The notes under the pieces were generated by a model. It searched no databases, was not told the DNA's origin, and saw nothing but the letters and a program-made list of their open reading frames with translations. Positions 48,581-57,305 of a DNA stretch of 64,000 nt are shown piece after piece. Numbering within the stretch: the stretch's first letter is position 1; the number at the start of each line of letters is the position of its first letter. This DNA is from Bacillota bacterium (GTDB lineage Bacteria > Bacillota_E > JAJZYS01 > JAJYTV01): contig JAJZVM010000012.1 in assembly GCA_021845645.1 (NCBI GenBank), positions 1 through 64,000 of the forward strand, written 5' to 3'. The translations under genes and the position numbers were made by a program.

Positions 48581-49788
48581 CGGTCCACCTCCCCGAGCAC
48601 GATGTCGATGGAGCCGATCGCCGCCACCACGTCCGCCAGGATCTTGTCCTGAACCATCACAGGCAGCGCCTGGAGGTTGTAGAACGAGGGCCCGCGCGCC
48701 CGGACGCGGTATGGCTTGCCGGACCCATCGGACACGATGAAGTAGCCGATCTCGCCCTTCGGGCCCTCGACCGCCGAGTAGACCTCGCCGGCCGGAACCC
48801 TGATGCCCTCGGTGAAGAGCTTGAAGTGGTAGATCAGGGCCTCCATGTTGCGCCCGATCTCCATCTTGTTGGGCGGGTAGATCTTCCATCCCGGAACGTG
48901 CCAGTCGCCTTCCGGAAGGTTGTCGATCGCCTGCCGGATGATCTTGAGGCTCTCCTGCATCTCGCGCATCCGCACATGGTAGCGCGCGTAGACGTCCCCG
49001 TCCGTTTCGGTCACCACTGCGAAATCGAAGTCCTCGTAGGACGAGTACGGGTTCGTCTTGCGCAGGTCGCGGTCGACGCCGCACGCGCGCAGCAGCGGTC
49101 CTGTCCAGCCGTAGTCCAGGGCCTGTTCGGCCGAGATCGGCGCCGTGCCCTTGAGGCGCTCCACCCAGATCGGGTTGCGGTCAAGCAGTGCGTAATACTC
49201 CTTGAGCCAGTGCGGGAAGCCGTCGAGGAACGCGCGCAGCTTCTCCTCGAATCCCGGCGGCAGGTCGTTGAGAAGGCCGCCGACGCGGAAGTAGCTCGGG
49301 TTCATACGCGTGCCCGCGGACATCTCGATCAGGTCGAGGATCTGCTCGCGTTGCTGCATGGTGTAGAAGAAGGGCGACATCGCACCCATGTCCATGGCAC
49401 TCGTGCCAAGCCAGACGAGGTGGCTCGCAAGGCGCGAGAGCTCCGCGAACATGACGCGGATGTACTGGCAGCGCTTCGGCACCTCGACGCCGAGCAGCTT
49501 CTCGACGCCGAGCACGTAGCCGAAGTTGTTCGTGATCGGGGATAGGTAGTCCATGCGGTCTGTAAGTGTGATCGCCTGGTTGAAGGTCAAGTCTTCGCAG
49601 TTCTTCTCGATGCCGGTGTGCAAATAGCCGATGATCGGCTCGCACGCACGCACCTGTTCGCCGTCCAGGGCCAGACGAACGCGAAGCACGCCGTGCGTGC
49701 TCGGGTGCTGCGGGCCAAGGTTGATCACCATGGGCTTGAGACCGGTCTCGGGGTCGACCTGGCCGAAGGTCGTCTCGATTTCCGCCAT
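48577..49788 (-). CDS. nuoD: NADH-quinone oxidoreductase subunit D
   Basis: The 403-residue protein is the hydrogenase-like subunit lining the quinone site: NLGPQHPSTHGVLRVRLAL with the quinone-binding His, then YLHTGIEKNCEDLTFNQAI, RMNPSYFRVGGLLNDLPPG and a typical C-terminus ending LGEVDR. It overlaps nuoE by 4 bp. Confidence 0.96.
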   Translation of the reverse strand: MAEIETTFGQVDPETGLKPMVINLGPQHPSTHGVLRVRLALDGEQVRACEPIIGYLHTGIEKNCEDLTFNQAITLTDRMDYLSPITNNFGYVLGVEKLLGVEVPKRCQYIRVMFAELSRLASHLVWLGTSAMDMGAMSPFFYTMQQREQILDLIEMSAGTRMNPSYFRVGGLLNDLPPGFEEKLRAFLDGFPHWLKEYYALLDRNPIWVERLKGTAPISAEQALDYGWTGPLLRACGVDRDLRKTNPYSSYEDFDFAVVTETDGDVYARYHVRMREMQESLKIIRQAIDNLPEGDWHVPGWKIYPPNKMEIGRNMEALIYHFKLFTEGIRVPAGEVYSAVEGPKGEIGYFIVSDGSGKPYRVRARGPSFYNLQALPVMVQDKILADVVAAIGSIDIVLGEVDR

Positions 49789-49801
49789 GCCGATTCCCCC
49801 C

Positions 49802-50269
49802 TTACTCGTGCACCAGCGGCGGCAAGGGATCGAACCCCGTCAAGGGGTAGTCCTTGCGCAGCGGGTGGCCGTTCCAGTCATCGGGCATGAGGATGCGCTT
49901 GAGGTTGGGGTGGCCGCGGAAGCGCACGCCGAACATGTCGTAGCACTCGCGTTCGGCCCAGTTGGCCGAAGCGTAGACGTGCGCGATGCTCGGCACGGTC
50001 GGCTCATCCCCGCCCACCTGAACCTTTAGCCGCAGCCATGTCTTCCGCTCCAGATGGTAGACGTGGTAGACGACATCGAAGCGCGGTTCGCGCCCCAGGC
50101 GGTCCACCGCCGTGATGTCGATCAGCATGTTGAATCCCTGGGACTTCAGGAATGTGACAACGCTCACGATCTCAGCCGCGGGCAACTGGACCACGGTCTG
50201 TCCGAGCTCTTCCGACACGGTCACGCGCTCGCCGAACGTCTCCTGCAGAGCATCGAGGATCTCCTTCAC
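49802..50269 (-). CDS. nuoC: NADH-quinone oxidoreductase subunit C
   Basis: The 155-residue protein shows [38 protein letters not shown] and [19 protein letters not shown], the NuoC/30-kDa subunit signatures. The start overlaps the nuoB stop (ATGA), and it ends 13 bp before nuoD. Confidence 0.96.
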   Translation of the reverse strand: MKEILDALQETFGERVTVSEELGQTVVQLPAAEIVSVVTFLKSQGFNMLIDITAVDRLGREPRFDVVYHVYHLERKTWLRLKVQVGGDEPTVPSIAHVYASANWAERECYDMFGVRFRGHPNLKRILMPDDWNGHPLRKDYPLTGFDPLPPLVHE

Positions 50270-50772
50270 GCGTGGGCCACCTCCTCGGGCGACGGCATCA
50301 CCGGCGCCATTGGGCGTCCGCCCATGCGGATCTTCTTCTGCAGCTGCATGACCGCCTCAAGCAACCCCTCCGGCGTCGGAGGGCAACCGGGGACATAGAT
50401 ATCCACTGGCACGACGCGGTCGACACCCTGAACCACGGCGTAGTTGTTGAAGACGCCGCCGACTGAGGCACACGCCCCCATCGCGATGACCCACTTCGGC
50501 TCCGGCATCTGGTCGTAGAGCTCGCGCACGATAGGAGCCATCTTCTGGGAGACGCGACCCGCGACGATCATCACGTCCGCCTGCCGGGGCGACGCGCGCA
50601 TGACCTCGGCGCCAAACCGGGACAGGTCAAAACGCGAAGCAGCTGTCGCCATCATCTCGATGGCGCAGCATGCGAGGCCGAACTGAGCCGGCCACAAAGA
50701 GCCGGATTGTGCCCACTGCGCGAGCTTCTTGACGCTCGCAAAGAGGATGGGGCGATCCTCTACTCCTGCCAC
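50266..50772 (-). CDS. nuoB: NADH-quinone oxidoreductase subunit B
   Basis: The 168-residue protein carries the N2 cluster ligands Cys35, Cys36, Cys101 and Cys130, in [34 protein letters not shown] and VPGCPPTPE. The GTG at 50772 is chosen because GAGAGGGGG lies 6 bases upstream; it overlaps the end of nuoA by 13 bp. The much longer open frame to 51273 is a shadow. Confidence 0.95.
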   Translation of the reverse strand: MAGVEDRPILFASVKKLAQWAQSGSLWPAQFGLACCAIEMMATAASRFDLSRFGAEVMRASPRQADVMIVAGRVSQKMAPIVRELYDQMPEPKWVIAMGACASVGGVFNNYAVVQGVDRVVPVDIYVPGCPPTPEGLLEAVMQLQKKIRMGGRPMAPVMPSPEEVAHA

Positions 50773-51119
50773 TGGAATCCCCCTCTCTTCCACACGTACG
50801 CGTAGCCGATGGCCAGCACGATGATGAAGAGGACCATCTCCATGAGTCCGAAGAGGCGGAGCTTGTGCATCAGCACGGCCCAGGGATAAAACGACACAGC
50901 CTCGACGTCGAAGATCATGAAGAGCATCGCGACGAGGTAAAACTTGACGGAGAACCTGGGACCAACGGATGTCTCGGGAATGATGCCGCACTCGTACGTC
51001 GCCAGCTTCTTGGCCGACGGCTTGCGCGGTCCGAGCATGCGAGACGCGCCGAGCACACCTGCGGTTATGACAAGTGCGACGGCAATGTACAAAGCGATCG
51101 GGAAGTATTGCGAGAGCAT
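50760..51119 (-). CDS. nuoA: NADH-quinone oxidoreductase subunit A
   Basis: The 119-residue protein has three helices and the NuoA motifs [19 protein letters not shown] and [19 protein letters not shown] (the latter in part, after KFYLVAML). It is the first gene of the nuo operon; an extended -10 promoter lies about 35 bp upstream. Confidence 0.95.
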   Translation of the reverse strand: MLSQYFPIALYIAVALVITAGVLGASRMLGPRKPSAKKLATYECGIIPETSVGPRFSVKFYLVAMLFMIFDVEAVSFYPWAVLMHKLRLFGLMEMVLFIIVLAIGYAYVWKRGGFQWQE

Positions 51120-51152
51120 GCGCCCACCCCCACCGTTCGGAGTCCAACGGAC

Positions 51153-51161
51153 AGTGTATCA
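51153..51161 (-). promoter_or_regulatory. nuoA: Candidate extended -10 promoter of the nuo operon
   Basis: On the minus strand TGATACACT (TG-A-TACACT) lies about 34 bases before the nuoA ATG, with TTCCCA 17 bases further upstream as a weak -35. This is a motif match only. Confidence 0.4.
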
Positions 51162-51788
51162 CACGGCCAGAAGTGTGGGAACGACAACTGCTTGGCCCAA
51201 AAACGGCCCATTGCCTCCAGCGTCTGGGGCGTACCACCCGATGGGCTCCTACCCAAGGCACCGATAAGTACACAATACATGAGTTATTTACTGATATTTC
51301 TAGACACTATTATTCTCGCTGCTTCATCTCGTCAAACGCGCGCAGGGCAATACGTGCGTCCTGACCCATCGCCATAAATCCAAACCGACGCTTTTGCTGC
51401 AGTCACGAGCCACCCTGCGCCATGTGGGTCAAGTCTCGAGTCTGTTTCATCTTATCACCGACTGGAGGGTCCAGCCGTCGCACTTTCCGGCCTCTGGCGG
51501 AACGTCGCAAACATCTTCCCGACAGGCTCTGCACGGTGCGACTCGCCGGGCTTGGCTTTTGGCTTGCCTTTTCATCCCACCGCACAGCATCTCCCTACGC
51601 GTCTCCTTTTAATACGAAGAAGACAGGCTGCTGCGTGACATGATGGCGGCGACAATCTCTCCTTGGTGCAGGATGTCCAGCGGCGTTGCATCTTCCTGCA
51701 TGCTGCACCGCGGTTGCGAGCGAGGTACCATGCGTTTAGGGCAGGAAGTATCGGTGCCGCGCATACCCGCATCGCATAGGGGGCAGAC
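51162..51788. other. Long intergenic region between divergent nuoA and lysR
   Basis: About 630 bp with no convincing gene. The part at 51265-51320 is richer in A and T than its surroundings. Short frames in both strands have no ribosome binding site or family match. It presumably holds the promoters of nuo and of the LysR gene; no repeat array or clear terminator was seen. Confidence 0.5.
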
Positions 51789-52706
51789 ATGGACCTACAA
51801 GACCTGCGGCTCTTCAGCGCAGTCATGCGCGGTGGCAGCCTGAGTCGGGCCGCACGCGAGGCGCACTGCTCCCAGCCCACCGTATCGCGAAGGATTCAAG
51901 GTCTCGAGTCGGAACTGGGCACACCGCTCCTTGTGCGAGGATCGCGCACGGTGAGCCCGACGCCGGCCGGACTCGAGTTCCTGCACTTTGCCGAGACGGC
52001 CCTGGCCGCAGAAGCCGACCTGCGCGCCAGGATCCAGAGGCCCTGGCTGCTGCACGGCGACCTCCACGTCGCTGCCAGCACCACCCCCGGAGAGGGCTTC
52101 GTCCCGGGACTTCTGGCGGAGTTCACCGACGGCCAGCCGGAACTGCGCACCCAACTGCACATCATGGATTCGCGCGCCGTCGAGGAATGCGTGCTCCTGG
52201 GGCACTGCGACGCAGGGTTCACGGGACACCTCCCGGCACCGGGGCTCCTGCGTTCTGAAGCGGTCGGGACGGACGAGCTTGTGCTCGTGGTCGGCGACCA
52301 TCATCCCTACTGCGATCAGCCGGAGATGCCGCTCGACGTACTCTGCCGGCAGAATTTCGTGGAGCGCGGTGAAGGCTCAGGCACGCGGCGCACGGTCGAA
52401 GAGGCCCTCGCCGGCATCGCGCCAGACTTCGCGCATCGCCGCATCATGCTCACCGTCTCCTCCGCCCAGGCCCTGCTCGCGTCGGTACGCTCGGGAGTCG
52501 GATGCGGCTTCGTCTCTCTGGCAAGCCTGCGAGGGGCGGCTGCGGAAGGCCTGCACGCCGTCCGCATCTCCGGTCATCCCCTGCAGCGAAGCATTTACCT
52601 CATCCTTCCACCGCAGCCCGCGGCCAAGGCCCTCGCCTTCGCCGCACTTGTCCGTGTGCGCGCCTCGGTGCGAGAAGACCTTGGCGCGCGGGCGTCGGTC
52701 CGATAA
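51789..52706 (+). CDS. LysR-family transcription regulator
   Basis: The 305-residue protein starts MDLQDLRLFSAVMRGGSLS and has the LysR helix-turn-helix AAREAHCSQPTVSRRIQGL. A periplasmic-binding-protein-like effector domain follows (about 90-300). It is transcribed away from nuo and toward the ferredoxin gene 24 bp downstream, so it may control either. The effector is unknown. Confidence 0.92.
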   Translation: MDLQDLRLFSAVMRGGSLSRAAREAHCSQPTVSRRIQGLESELGTPLLVRGSRTVSPTPAGLEFLHFAETALAAEADLRARIQRPWLLHGDLHVAASTTPGEGFVPGLLAEFTDGQPELRTQLHIMDSRAVEECVLLGHCDAGFTGHLPAPGLLRSEAVGTDELVLVVGDHHPYCDQPEMPLDVLCRQNFVERGEGSGTRRTVEEALAGIAPDFAHRRIMLTVSSAQALLASVRSGVGCGFVSLASLRGAAAEGLHAVRISGHPLQRSIYLILPPQPAAKALAFAALVRVRASVREDLGARASVR

Positions 52707-52730
52707 CCTTGTCCCAGGAGGGATCACCGG

Positions 52731-52973
52731 ATGGCCTACGTGATCGCGGAACCTTGCATCGGGACCAAGGACAAGTCCTGCGTCGACGTCTGTCCCGTCG
52801 ATTGCATTCACGGCAAGGACGACGACCCGCAGCTGTATATCGACCCGGACGAGTGCATCAACTGCGGTGCCTGCGAGGCGGTGTGCCCGGTTCAGGCCAT
52901 CTTCGAGGAAGGCATGCTGCCCTCCCAGTGGGAGTCCTTCATCGAGGTCAACCGCGACTACTTCAAAAAGTGA
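52731..52973 (+). CDS. fdxA: Seven-iron ferredoxin (FdxA-like)
   Basis: The 80-residue protein reads MAYVIAEPCIGTKDKSCVD and then CPVDCIHG, with a second part ECINCGACEAVCPVQAIF and a C-terminal VNRDYF. The eight-to-nine Cys pattern (9, 17, 21, 25; 42, 45, 48, 52) matches the [3Fe-4S][4Fe-4S] ferredoxins of actinobacteria and thermophiles. It carries low-potential electrons. It is not a substitute for NuoI, which has two Cys-x2-Cys-x2-Cys-x3-Cys-Pro motifs. Confidence 0.93.
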   Translation: MAYVIAEPCIGTKDKSCVDVCPVDCIHGKDDDPQLYIDPDECINCGACEAVCPVQAIFEEGMLPSQWESFIEVNRDYFKK

Positions 52974-52978
52974 GCAAG

Positions 52979-53004
52979 CCGGGCACGGCAGAAGCCGTGC
53001 CCGG
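52979..53004. terminator. Terminator hairpin after the ferredoxin gene
   Basis: Perfect 11-bp arms (CCGGGCACGGC and GCCGTGCCCGG) with loop AGAA lie 6 bp after the ferredoxin stop. The following plus-strand bases TCCCATTTGC give a weak T-run. Confidence 0.7.
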
Positions 53005-53024
53005 TCCCATTTGCTCACCAAAAG

Positions 53025-53822
53025 CTAGATATCGCGGCCAGCCAGGGCTACGCGCAGGAACCCCTCGGCGCCTATGTGGTCCAGCACGTCGGCGAACGCT
53101 CCCAGCCCGCCGCGCTCGAGACCCTTGGCAAAATACCTCAGCACCTTGGATTTCACCGTCATCGGGCCCGCGCCGAAGGCCTCCATCTCCGCGGCGCCAA
53201 GCCGCACCTGGCTGGCGCCCTCGGGCAGCCAGCCCAAGCCGTGTGTGCCCGTGAGATAGATGCGCTTGCCTGGCAGTTCGTCGTCGCCAGGCAGATCGGC
53301 CGCAGCGCGATAGCCCTTGCCGAGCAGCGACAGCACCAGCGGATATCCAGCGCTCGCCTCGCGCACCGCTGCGGGAAGCCCCAGGTGTTCCCCGCGCCAG
53401 CGGGCCTCCTCGAGACTCACATCCCCGAACGACACGTCATAAGGCACGACCTGCTGGCTTTCCGCAATCGCGCCGTACGCCGCAGAAACGATCAGGACGC
53501 TGACCGCGTCCTGACCAAACGTCTTGCGCAAATTCGCCACGGCCTCGAGCGACTCGAGGAAGAGCGGAGAGGTGAACATGTCGCGGGCTGGCCTCATATA
53601 GGCCTTGAGTTCGTCGGTGCGCTGCTGCAGCCGTTCATGGTCCAGAAAGTCCTGCCACGTCAGAGGATCCTGAGGCGTCTCCGCCTTCTGCCTCGTGCAG
53701 GCCAGGAGTACGAGCATCTTCGGACTGCCAGATCCTCCGCCGCCAACGCCGTCGGCCTGCGGCAGCCTGCTGCCGCAACGGATCTCGCCCGGAGCATCAC
53801 CGGCATTGTCCAGCTTCACCAT
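53025..53822 (-). CDS. DUF6884-like protein
   Basis: From the ATG at 53822 (AAGGAGG 8 bases upstream) the protein has 265 residues. After a glycine-rich linker, MLVLLACTRQKAE, then RPARDMFTSPLFLESLEAV, VSVLIVSAAYGAIAESQQV and VPYDVSFGD match the Cys-x2-x-Lys ... SAxYG ... PYD pattern of DUF6884, a group related to YaaA-like and tRNA-guanine-transglycosylase-associated proteins. The function is unknown; roles in DNA or RNA base modification have been proposed for the wider group. It is convergent with fdxA and divergent from the glycosylase gene. Confidence 0.65.
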   Translation of the reverse strand: MVKLDNAGDAPGEIRCGSRLPQADGVGGGGSGSPKMLVLLACTRQKAETPQDPLTWQDFLDHERLQQRTDELKAYMRPARDMFTSPLFLESLEAVANLRKTFGQDAVSVLIVSAAYGAIAESQQVVPYDVSFGDVSLEEARWRGEHLGLPAAVREASAGYPLVLSLLGKGYRAAADLPGDDELPGKRIYLTGTHGLGWLPEGASQVRLGAAEMEAFGAGPMTVKSKVLRYFAKGLERGGLGAFADVLDHIGAEGFLRVALAGRDI

Positions 53823-53927
53823 TGGACTTGCCTCCTTCGCCCATTCGCGGGGGTGACATGCCTTGGCGTTCGCCATCGGCACTCCAGTACCTTTAGCGTG
53901 GAGGCAACTTTCACGGAGGTGCCCAGC

Positions 53928-54428
53928 TTGGACGGTGGCGAGGTCCTTCCGGACGTGCTGGCAAAGGACCTGAAGGTAGTATTCTGCGGCAGCGCCGCGG
54001 GACGGCGCTCAGCCGAGGTCGGTGCCTACTATGCGGGACCCGGCAACCGCTTCTGGGCGCTTCTCTATCGCCTGGACCTGACGCCCAGGCTCCTGCGTCC
54101 AGAGGAGTTCCGCCACGTCCTCGCATGGGGGATCGGCCTCACCGATCTGGCCAAGGAGGTGTCGGGCTCTGACGCTCTGCTACCGAAAGGTAGCGACCAA
54201 CCTGAAGCGCTGCGCCGGCGCATCCTCGCGGCAAAGCCGCAGGTCCTCGCCTTCAACGGCAAGCGGCCGGGACGGGCGTTTCTTGGCCGCCAGGCGGACT
54301 ACGGGCTGCAGGTAGAGACGATCGGCCAGACCCGCATCTTCGTGCTGCCTTCGACGAGCCGTGCCAATGCGCATTTCAACGACGCGGCATGGCTGGATCT
54401 CGGGCGATACCTGGGGAGCCTCCAGTAG
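53928..54428 (+). CDS. mug: Mismatch-specific (G:T/U) uracil-DNA glycosylase, MUG/TDG family
   Basis: The 166-residue protein begins at a TTG at 53928, 6 bases after GGAGGTG. The active-site block is VVFCGSAAGRRSAEVGAYY, with AGPGNRFWALLYRLDLTPR after it. This resembles MUG, with the usual GINPG changed to CGSAAG. The second block is FVLPSTSRANAHF (the PS-S-ANA motif). It removes uracil or thymine mispaired with G. The frame continues upstream as the antisense of the DUF6884-like gene and is not coding there. Confidence 0.85.
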   Translation: MDGGEVLPDVLAKDLKVVFCGSAAGRRSAEVGAYYAGPGNRFWALLYRLDLTPRLLRPEEFRHVLAWGIGLTDLAKEVSGSDALLPKGSDQPEALRRRILAAKPQVLAFNGKRPGRAFLGRQADYGLQVETIGQTRIFVLPSTSRANAHFNDAAWLDLGRYLGSLQ

Positions 54429-54452
54429 GCAGGCCACGGCCAAGACGCGCTC

Positions 54453-54484
54453 GAGCCGCCGTGACTTCTCAGCCACGGCGGCTC
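54453..54484. terminator. Bidirectional terminator hairpin
   Basis: Perfect arms GAGCCGCCGTG and CACGGCGGCTC with a 10-base loop lie between the convergent glycosylase and Asp-box genes. No T-run is present on either side. Confidence 0.65.
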
Positions 54485-54488
54485 CATG

Positions 54489-56735
54489 TCAGGGCATCTG
54501 CTGCCAGGTCCGACCGCCGTCAAGCGTGCGATAGAGACTGCCGAGCCCCATCAGCCAGCCGTCCTGTGCTGTCGGGAACTGCATCTCGAGCTGCGTACTG
54601 AAGTCCTGCAGCGTCATCCGCGTCGATGACGCGGTCCACGTGGCGCCGCCGTCCCTGGTCGCCAGCACGATCGTCGACGCATTCTGCGTGTAGGGGTTCT
54701 CCTGCATCGCGACCCACCCCACCCGGGCGCTCAGGAAGAAGACGGCGGCTCCTTGCCCGCTCCCTTGCCAGGTGTGGATGATGTCGTAGCTCCTGCCGCC
54801 GTCGATCGTCCTTGCCAAGGTCACGGTGCTCGGCTGTGACTGGCTCGAACCCGGCACGGTCAGCAGCCTGTACCCTGCCTGGGAGGTGTACGCGAACTGC
54901 TGGAACGTGCCCGGCGTGGCCGGCTGACTGGACAGCACGGTCCATGTCTTGCCGCCGTCTACCGTGGCGGAGAACGCCACGTCGGGGTAGATCGACGTCT
55001 GCATGACGCCCCGCCGCGCGTCTCGGAAGTTCAGGTACGGATTCGTCCCGAGCAGCACCCCGTTCGCGATCGGCAGCGACGCAGTCTGATCCCAGTTGCG
55101 GCCCCCGTCCGTCGTCTTGAGCAGCGTGAGGGACTGGCCGCTCTGCGCCGCCGTAGCCATGTACCCCACTCTTTGCCCGACAAACGACAGCGCCTGAACC
55201 GGATTGGCCGCACGGTAGATCTCATGCCAGGTCGTGCCGCCGTCCCGTGTCGTCAGAACTGCCTCGGGATCCGATGTCACGCCGACGCCGAAGCCATGCG
55301 TCGCGTCCGGGAAGTCGATGAGCGCGGTCGGTGTCAGGGAAGGCAGGAGCTGCGTCCAGCTCTTGCCGCCGTCCACGGTCTTGACCAGGAAGCCCTGTTG
55401 CGCCGTGCCGCCGCCTCCGACCGCGTAACCCACCTCGGGCGACACGAGCGAGACACCGTTCAGGCTCCAGTCGAGGTTCATCGACGTCTGCGTCCACGTC
55501 CGGCCGCCATCGCGCGTGATCATCAGCCCGCCAGGATACGGCGCTGCCCCTTCATCGATCGGCAGCCACCCCACCTTGGATGTGACGAAGGTCGGCGGTC
55601 CATAGACGGTGCGGCCCTGCGCAAAGTTGTTCGGCCCCGACTGGCTGCCCTGCTCGAGCACCCAGTGCTGACCGCCGTCGGTCGTCTGGTAGAGGTAGCC
55701 GCCCCAGGTGGCGGAATCCTTGAGGAAGAACCAGCCGTCCCTTGCGCTCGCGAAGCTGACAGCATCCGAGTAGTTCCAGTAGTTCTGCTCCGGTGCCGTG
55801 AAGACGGTCTGCCAGGTCCGGCCGCCGTCCCTGGTCTCGATCAGCCGTGCGGTACAGCCGCTGCCCCCGGCCGTCCCGGGCTGCGGCGAGGTCTGACAGA
55901 CCTGTCCGGCCACGAAGCCGGTGCTTTGGGTCAGGAAGTCCATGTGCACCGGGGCAAAGCCCTGGGGCAGAGTGAGCGGTGACCAGCTGCTCTGGCCGCT
56001 CTCGGTCGTCAGGATCTTGTCGCCTACGTAGGCGTAGCCCTGGCTGCCGAAGAACTGGAAGCCGACCCGCATCGTCACCGTGACGTTGGCGAGCGCCTGT
56101 GGTCCCGCCTCGCTCCAGGCGACGCGCCATGTCTTGCCGCCGTCTGGCGTAGCGAGGATGGCCACGGGCACCGTCTGTCCTGCCGCGCCGGTCTGGCCAA
56201 GCCCGGTCTCCTGCGCAAGCACGTAACCCGTACCCTGGCGGTCGCCCGTGAAGTGGAGCGCGAGTGCCGTGTAGCCCTTGGGCAGCATCCGCCTGCTCCA
56301 GGTCCTGCCGCCGTCGCCTGTCGCGAACAGTGCGTTGCGCGAAGCGTAGGCGCCGGTCGCCACGACGACCCAGCCTCGTTGGGCGGTGACAAAGTCGACT
56401 GCCTCGGCTGCCCCGATCACGATCGGTTGGCCGCTGCCGTTGCCGCGCAGCACCGTCTTCTGCTTTTGCTGGTGCGTCGCGGGCTGCGATTCGTGCGTGA
56501 GGTGCGCAACGTACGGCACTGTGACGAGAATGATGAGGAGAGCCGCCGCCCAGTAGTACCAGCGATTCGGGCGGTGATGTCGGCCAGCCCGCTCTCTGCG
56601 CCGCCCTCCTCTCGCGTCGCGGTCCTGCCCCAGCCTCTCGAGCAGGCGCGGATCGCTCGGGCCGACTTCGTGATCGATCGCATCGCCAAGCGCCTTGAGC
56701 CGCGCCTCGAAGCGCTCGTCGTCCCTAGTGTCCAC
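54489..56735 (-). CDS. Membrane-anchored Asp-box (BNR-repeat) protein, candidate anti-sigma partner
   Basis: The 748-residue protein has a charged cytoplasmic N-terminus of about 58 residues, one membrane helix (59-79) and a large outer domain. That domain has twelve Asp-box repeats of the form T-x-DGG-x-T-W (such as GDGGRTW, PDGGKTW, RDGGRTW), predicted to form one or two beta-propellers. Sialidases and plant Ycf48-like photosystem factors use this repeat, but no sialidase active site was recognised. Its gene overlaps the end of the ECF sigma factor gene by 11 bp, the usual place of an anti-sigma factor. Signal sensing outside and sigma control inside is inferred. Confidence 0.8.
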   Translation of the reverse strand: MDTRDDERFEARLKALGDAIDHEVGPSDPRLLERLGQDRDARGGRRRERAGRHHRPNRWYYWAAALLIILVTVPYVAHLTHESQPATHQQKQKTVLRGNGSGQPIVIGAAEAVDFVTAQRGWVVVATGAYASRNALFATGDGGRTWSRRMLPKGYTALALHFTGDRQGTGYVLAQETGLGQTGAAGQTVPVAILATPDGGKTWRVAWSEAGPQALANVTVTMRVGFQFFGSQGYAYVGDKILTTESGQSSWSPLTLPQGFAPVHMDFLTQSTGFVAGQVCQTSPQPGTAGGSGCTARLIETRDGGRTWQTVFTAPEQNYWNYSDAVSFASARDGWFFLKDSATWGGYLYQTTDGGQHWVLEQGSQSGPNNFAQGRTVYGPPTFVTSKVGWLPIDEGAAPYPGGLMITRDGGRTWTQTSMNLDWSLNGVSLVSPEVGYAVGGGGTAQQGFLVKTVDGGKSWTQLLPSLTPTALIDFPDATHGFGVGVTSDPEAVLTTRDGGTTWHEIYRAANPVQALSFVGQRVGYMATAAQSGQSLTLLKTTDGGRNWDQTASLPIANGVLLGTNPYLNFRDARRGVMQTSIYPDVAFSATVDGGKTWTVLSSQPATPGTFQQFAYTSQAGYRLLTVPGSSQSQPSTVTLARTIDGGRSYDIIHTWQGSGQGAAVFFLSARVGWVAMQENPYTQNASTIVLATRDGGATWTASSTRMTLQDFSTQLEMQFPTAQDGWLMGLGSLYRTLDGGRTWQQMP

Positions 56736-57225
56736 TCGAGATCCCCTCCTCGGCCGCGAGCAGCGACCTGAGATGTGCGCGCCCCCGATGGAGAATGCTC
56801 TTTACCGCCCCCGTGCGTTTCTCAAGAACCCGCGCGATGTCGGCGAGCGGGAGATCAAGTCCGTAGTGCAGCAGGATCGCCTCGCGCTCCTGATCCGGCA
56901 GACGGCGCATAGCGTCCATAAGGTCAGGGTCTCCCCCGGCTGTCGAAGGCGCCGCATGCTCGGGCGTGTCAGGCCGCAGCTCCTCGAGCCGCCGCCTGCG
57001 CCTGCGCTGCCAGTCCCGGGCGGCGTTCAGGGCGACCGTCACCAGCAGGGGAACCGAATACTCCGGCCTCTCGCCTTGGATGTAGCGCAAATAGCGGAGC
57101 CACGCCTCCTGCGCCGCGTCACGCGCGAGCTCGGAGTCGCCCAGGACTCCGTAGCACAGGCGCAGCACCCGACGCTCCTCGCTGCGATAGAAGCGCTCGA
57201 ACTCCGCTTCGCGGTCCTCGTGCAC
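56725..57225 (-). CDS. ECF-type RNA polymerase sigma factor
   Basis: From the GTG at 57225 (GGGGGGAAGG upstream) the protein has 166 residues. Region 2 is FERFYRSEERRVLRLCYGV, then ELARDAAQEAWLRYLRYI. Region 4 is MRRLPDQEREAILLHYGLD, then LADIARVLEKRTGAVKSIL and HRGRAHLRSLL. It is translationally coupled to the membrane Asp-box protein and divergent from the moxR operon, so both may belong to its regulon. Confidence 0.92.
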   Translation of the reverse strand: MHEDREAEFERFYRSEERRVLRLCYGVLGDSELARDAAQEAWLRYLRYIQGERPEYSVPLLVTVALNAARDWQRRRRRRLEELRPDTPEHAAPSTAGGDPDLMDAMRRLPDQEREAILLHYGLDLPLADIARVLEKRTGAVKSILHRGRAHLRSLLAAEEGISSGH

Positions 57226-57283
57226 GCCCTTCCCCCCGCTCCGGCCCCCGGACACATGATAGAACGACCCGCCACCCGCGGCG

Positions 57284-57305
57284 GTTGCGCCGCATGCGCC
57301 GCAAC
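57284..57305. promoter_or_regulatory. Imperfect palindrome in the sigma/moxR divergent promoter region
   Basis: GTTGCG and CGCAAC flank CGCATGCG, each separated by one unpaired C, giving a 22-bp near-palindrome about midway between the two starts. On the minus strand GCAAC stands 17 bases before CGTT, which resembles the GAAC / CGTC pattern of ECF promoters and suggests autoregulation. Confidence 0.4.

Noticed and set aside
52731..52973. The ferredoxin gene as a relocated nuoI
   Set aside because: Its Cys spacing is that of a seven-iron FdxA ferredoxin, and it lacks the N-terminal helix and paired CxxCxxCxxxCP motifs of NuoI.
53076..53927. Upstream extension of the uracil-DNA glycosylase frame
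   Set aside because: It is antisense to the DUF6884-like gene; the TTG at 53928 has a well-placed ribosome binding site and fits the family length.
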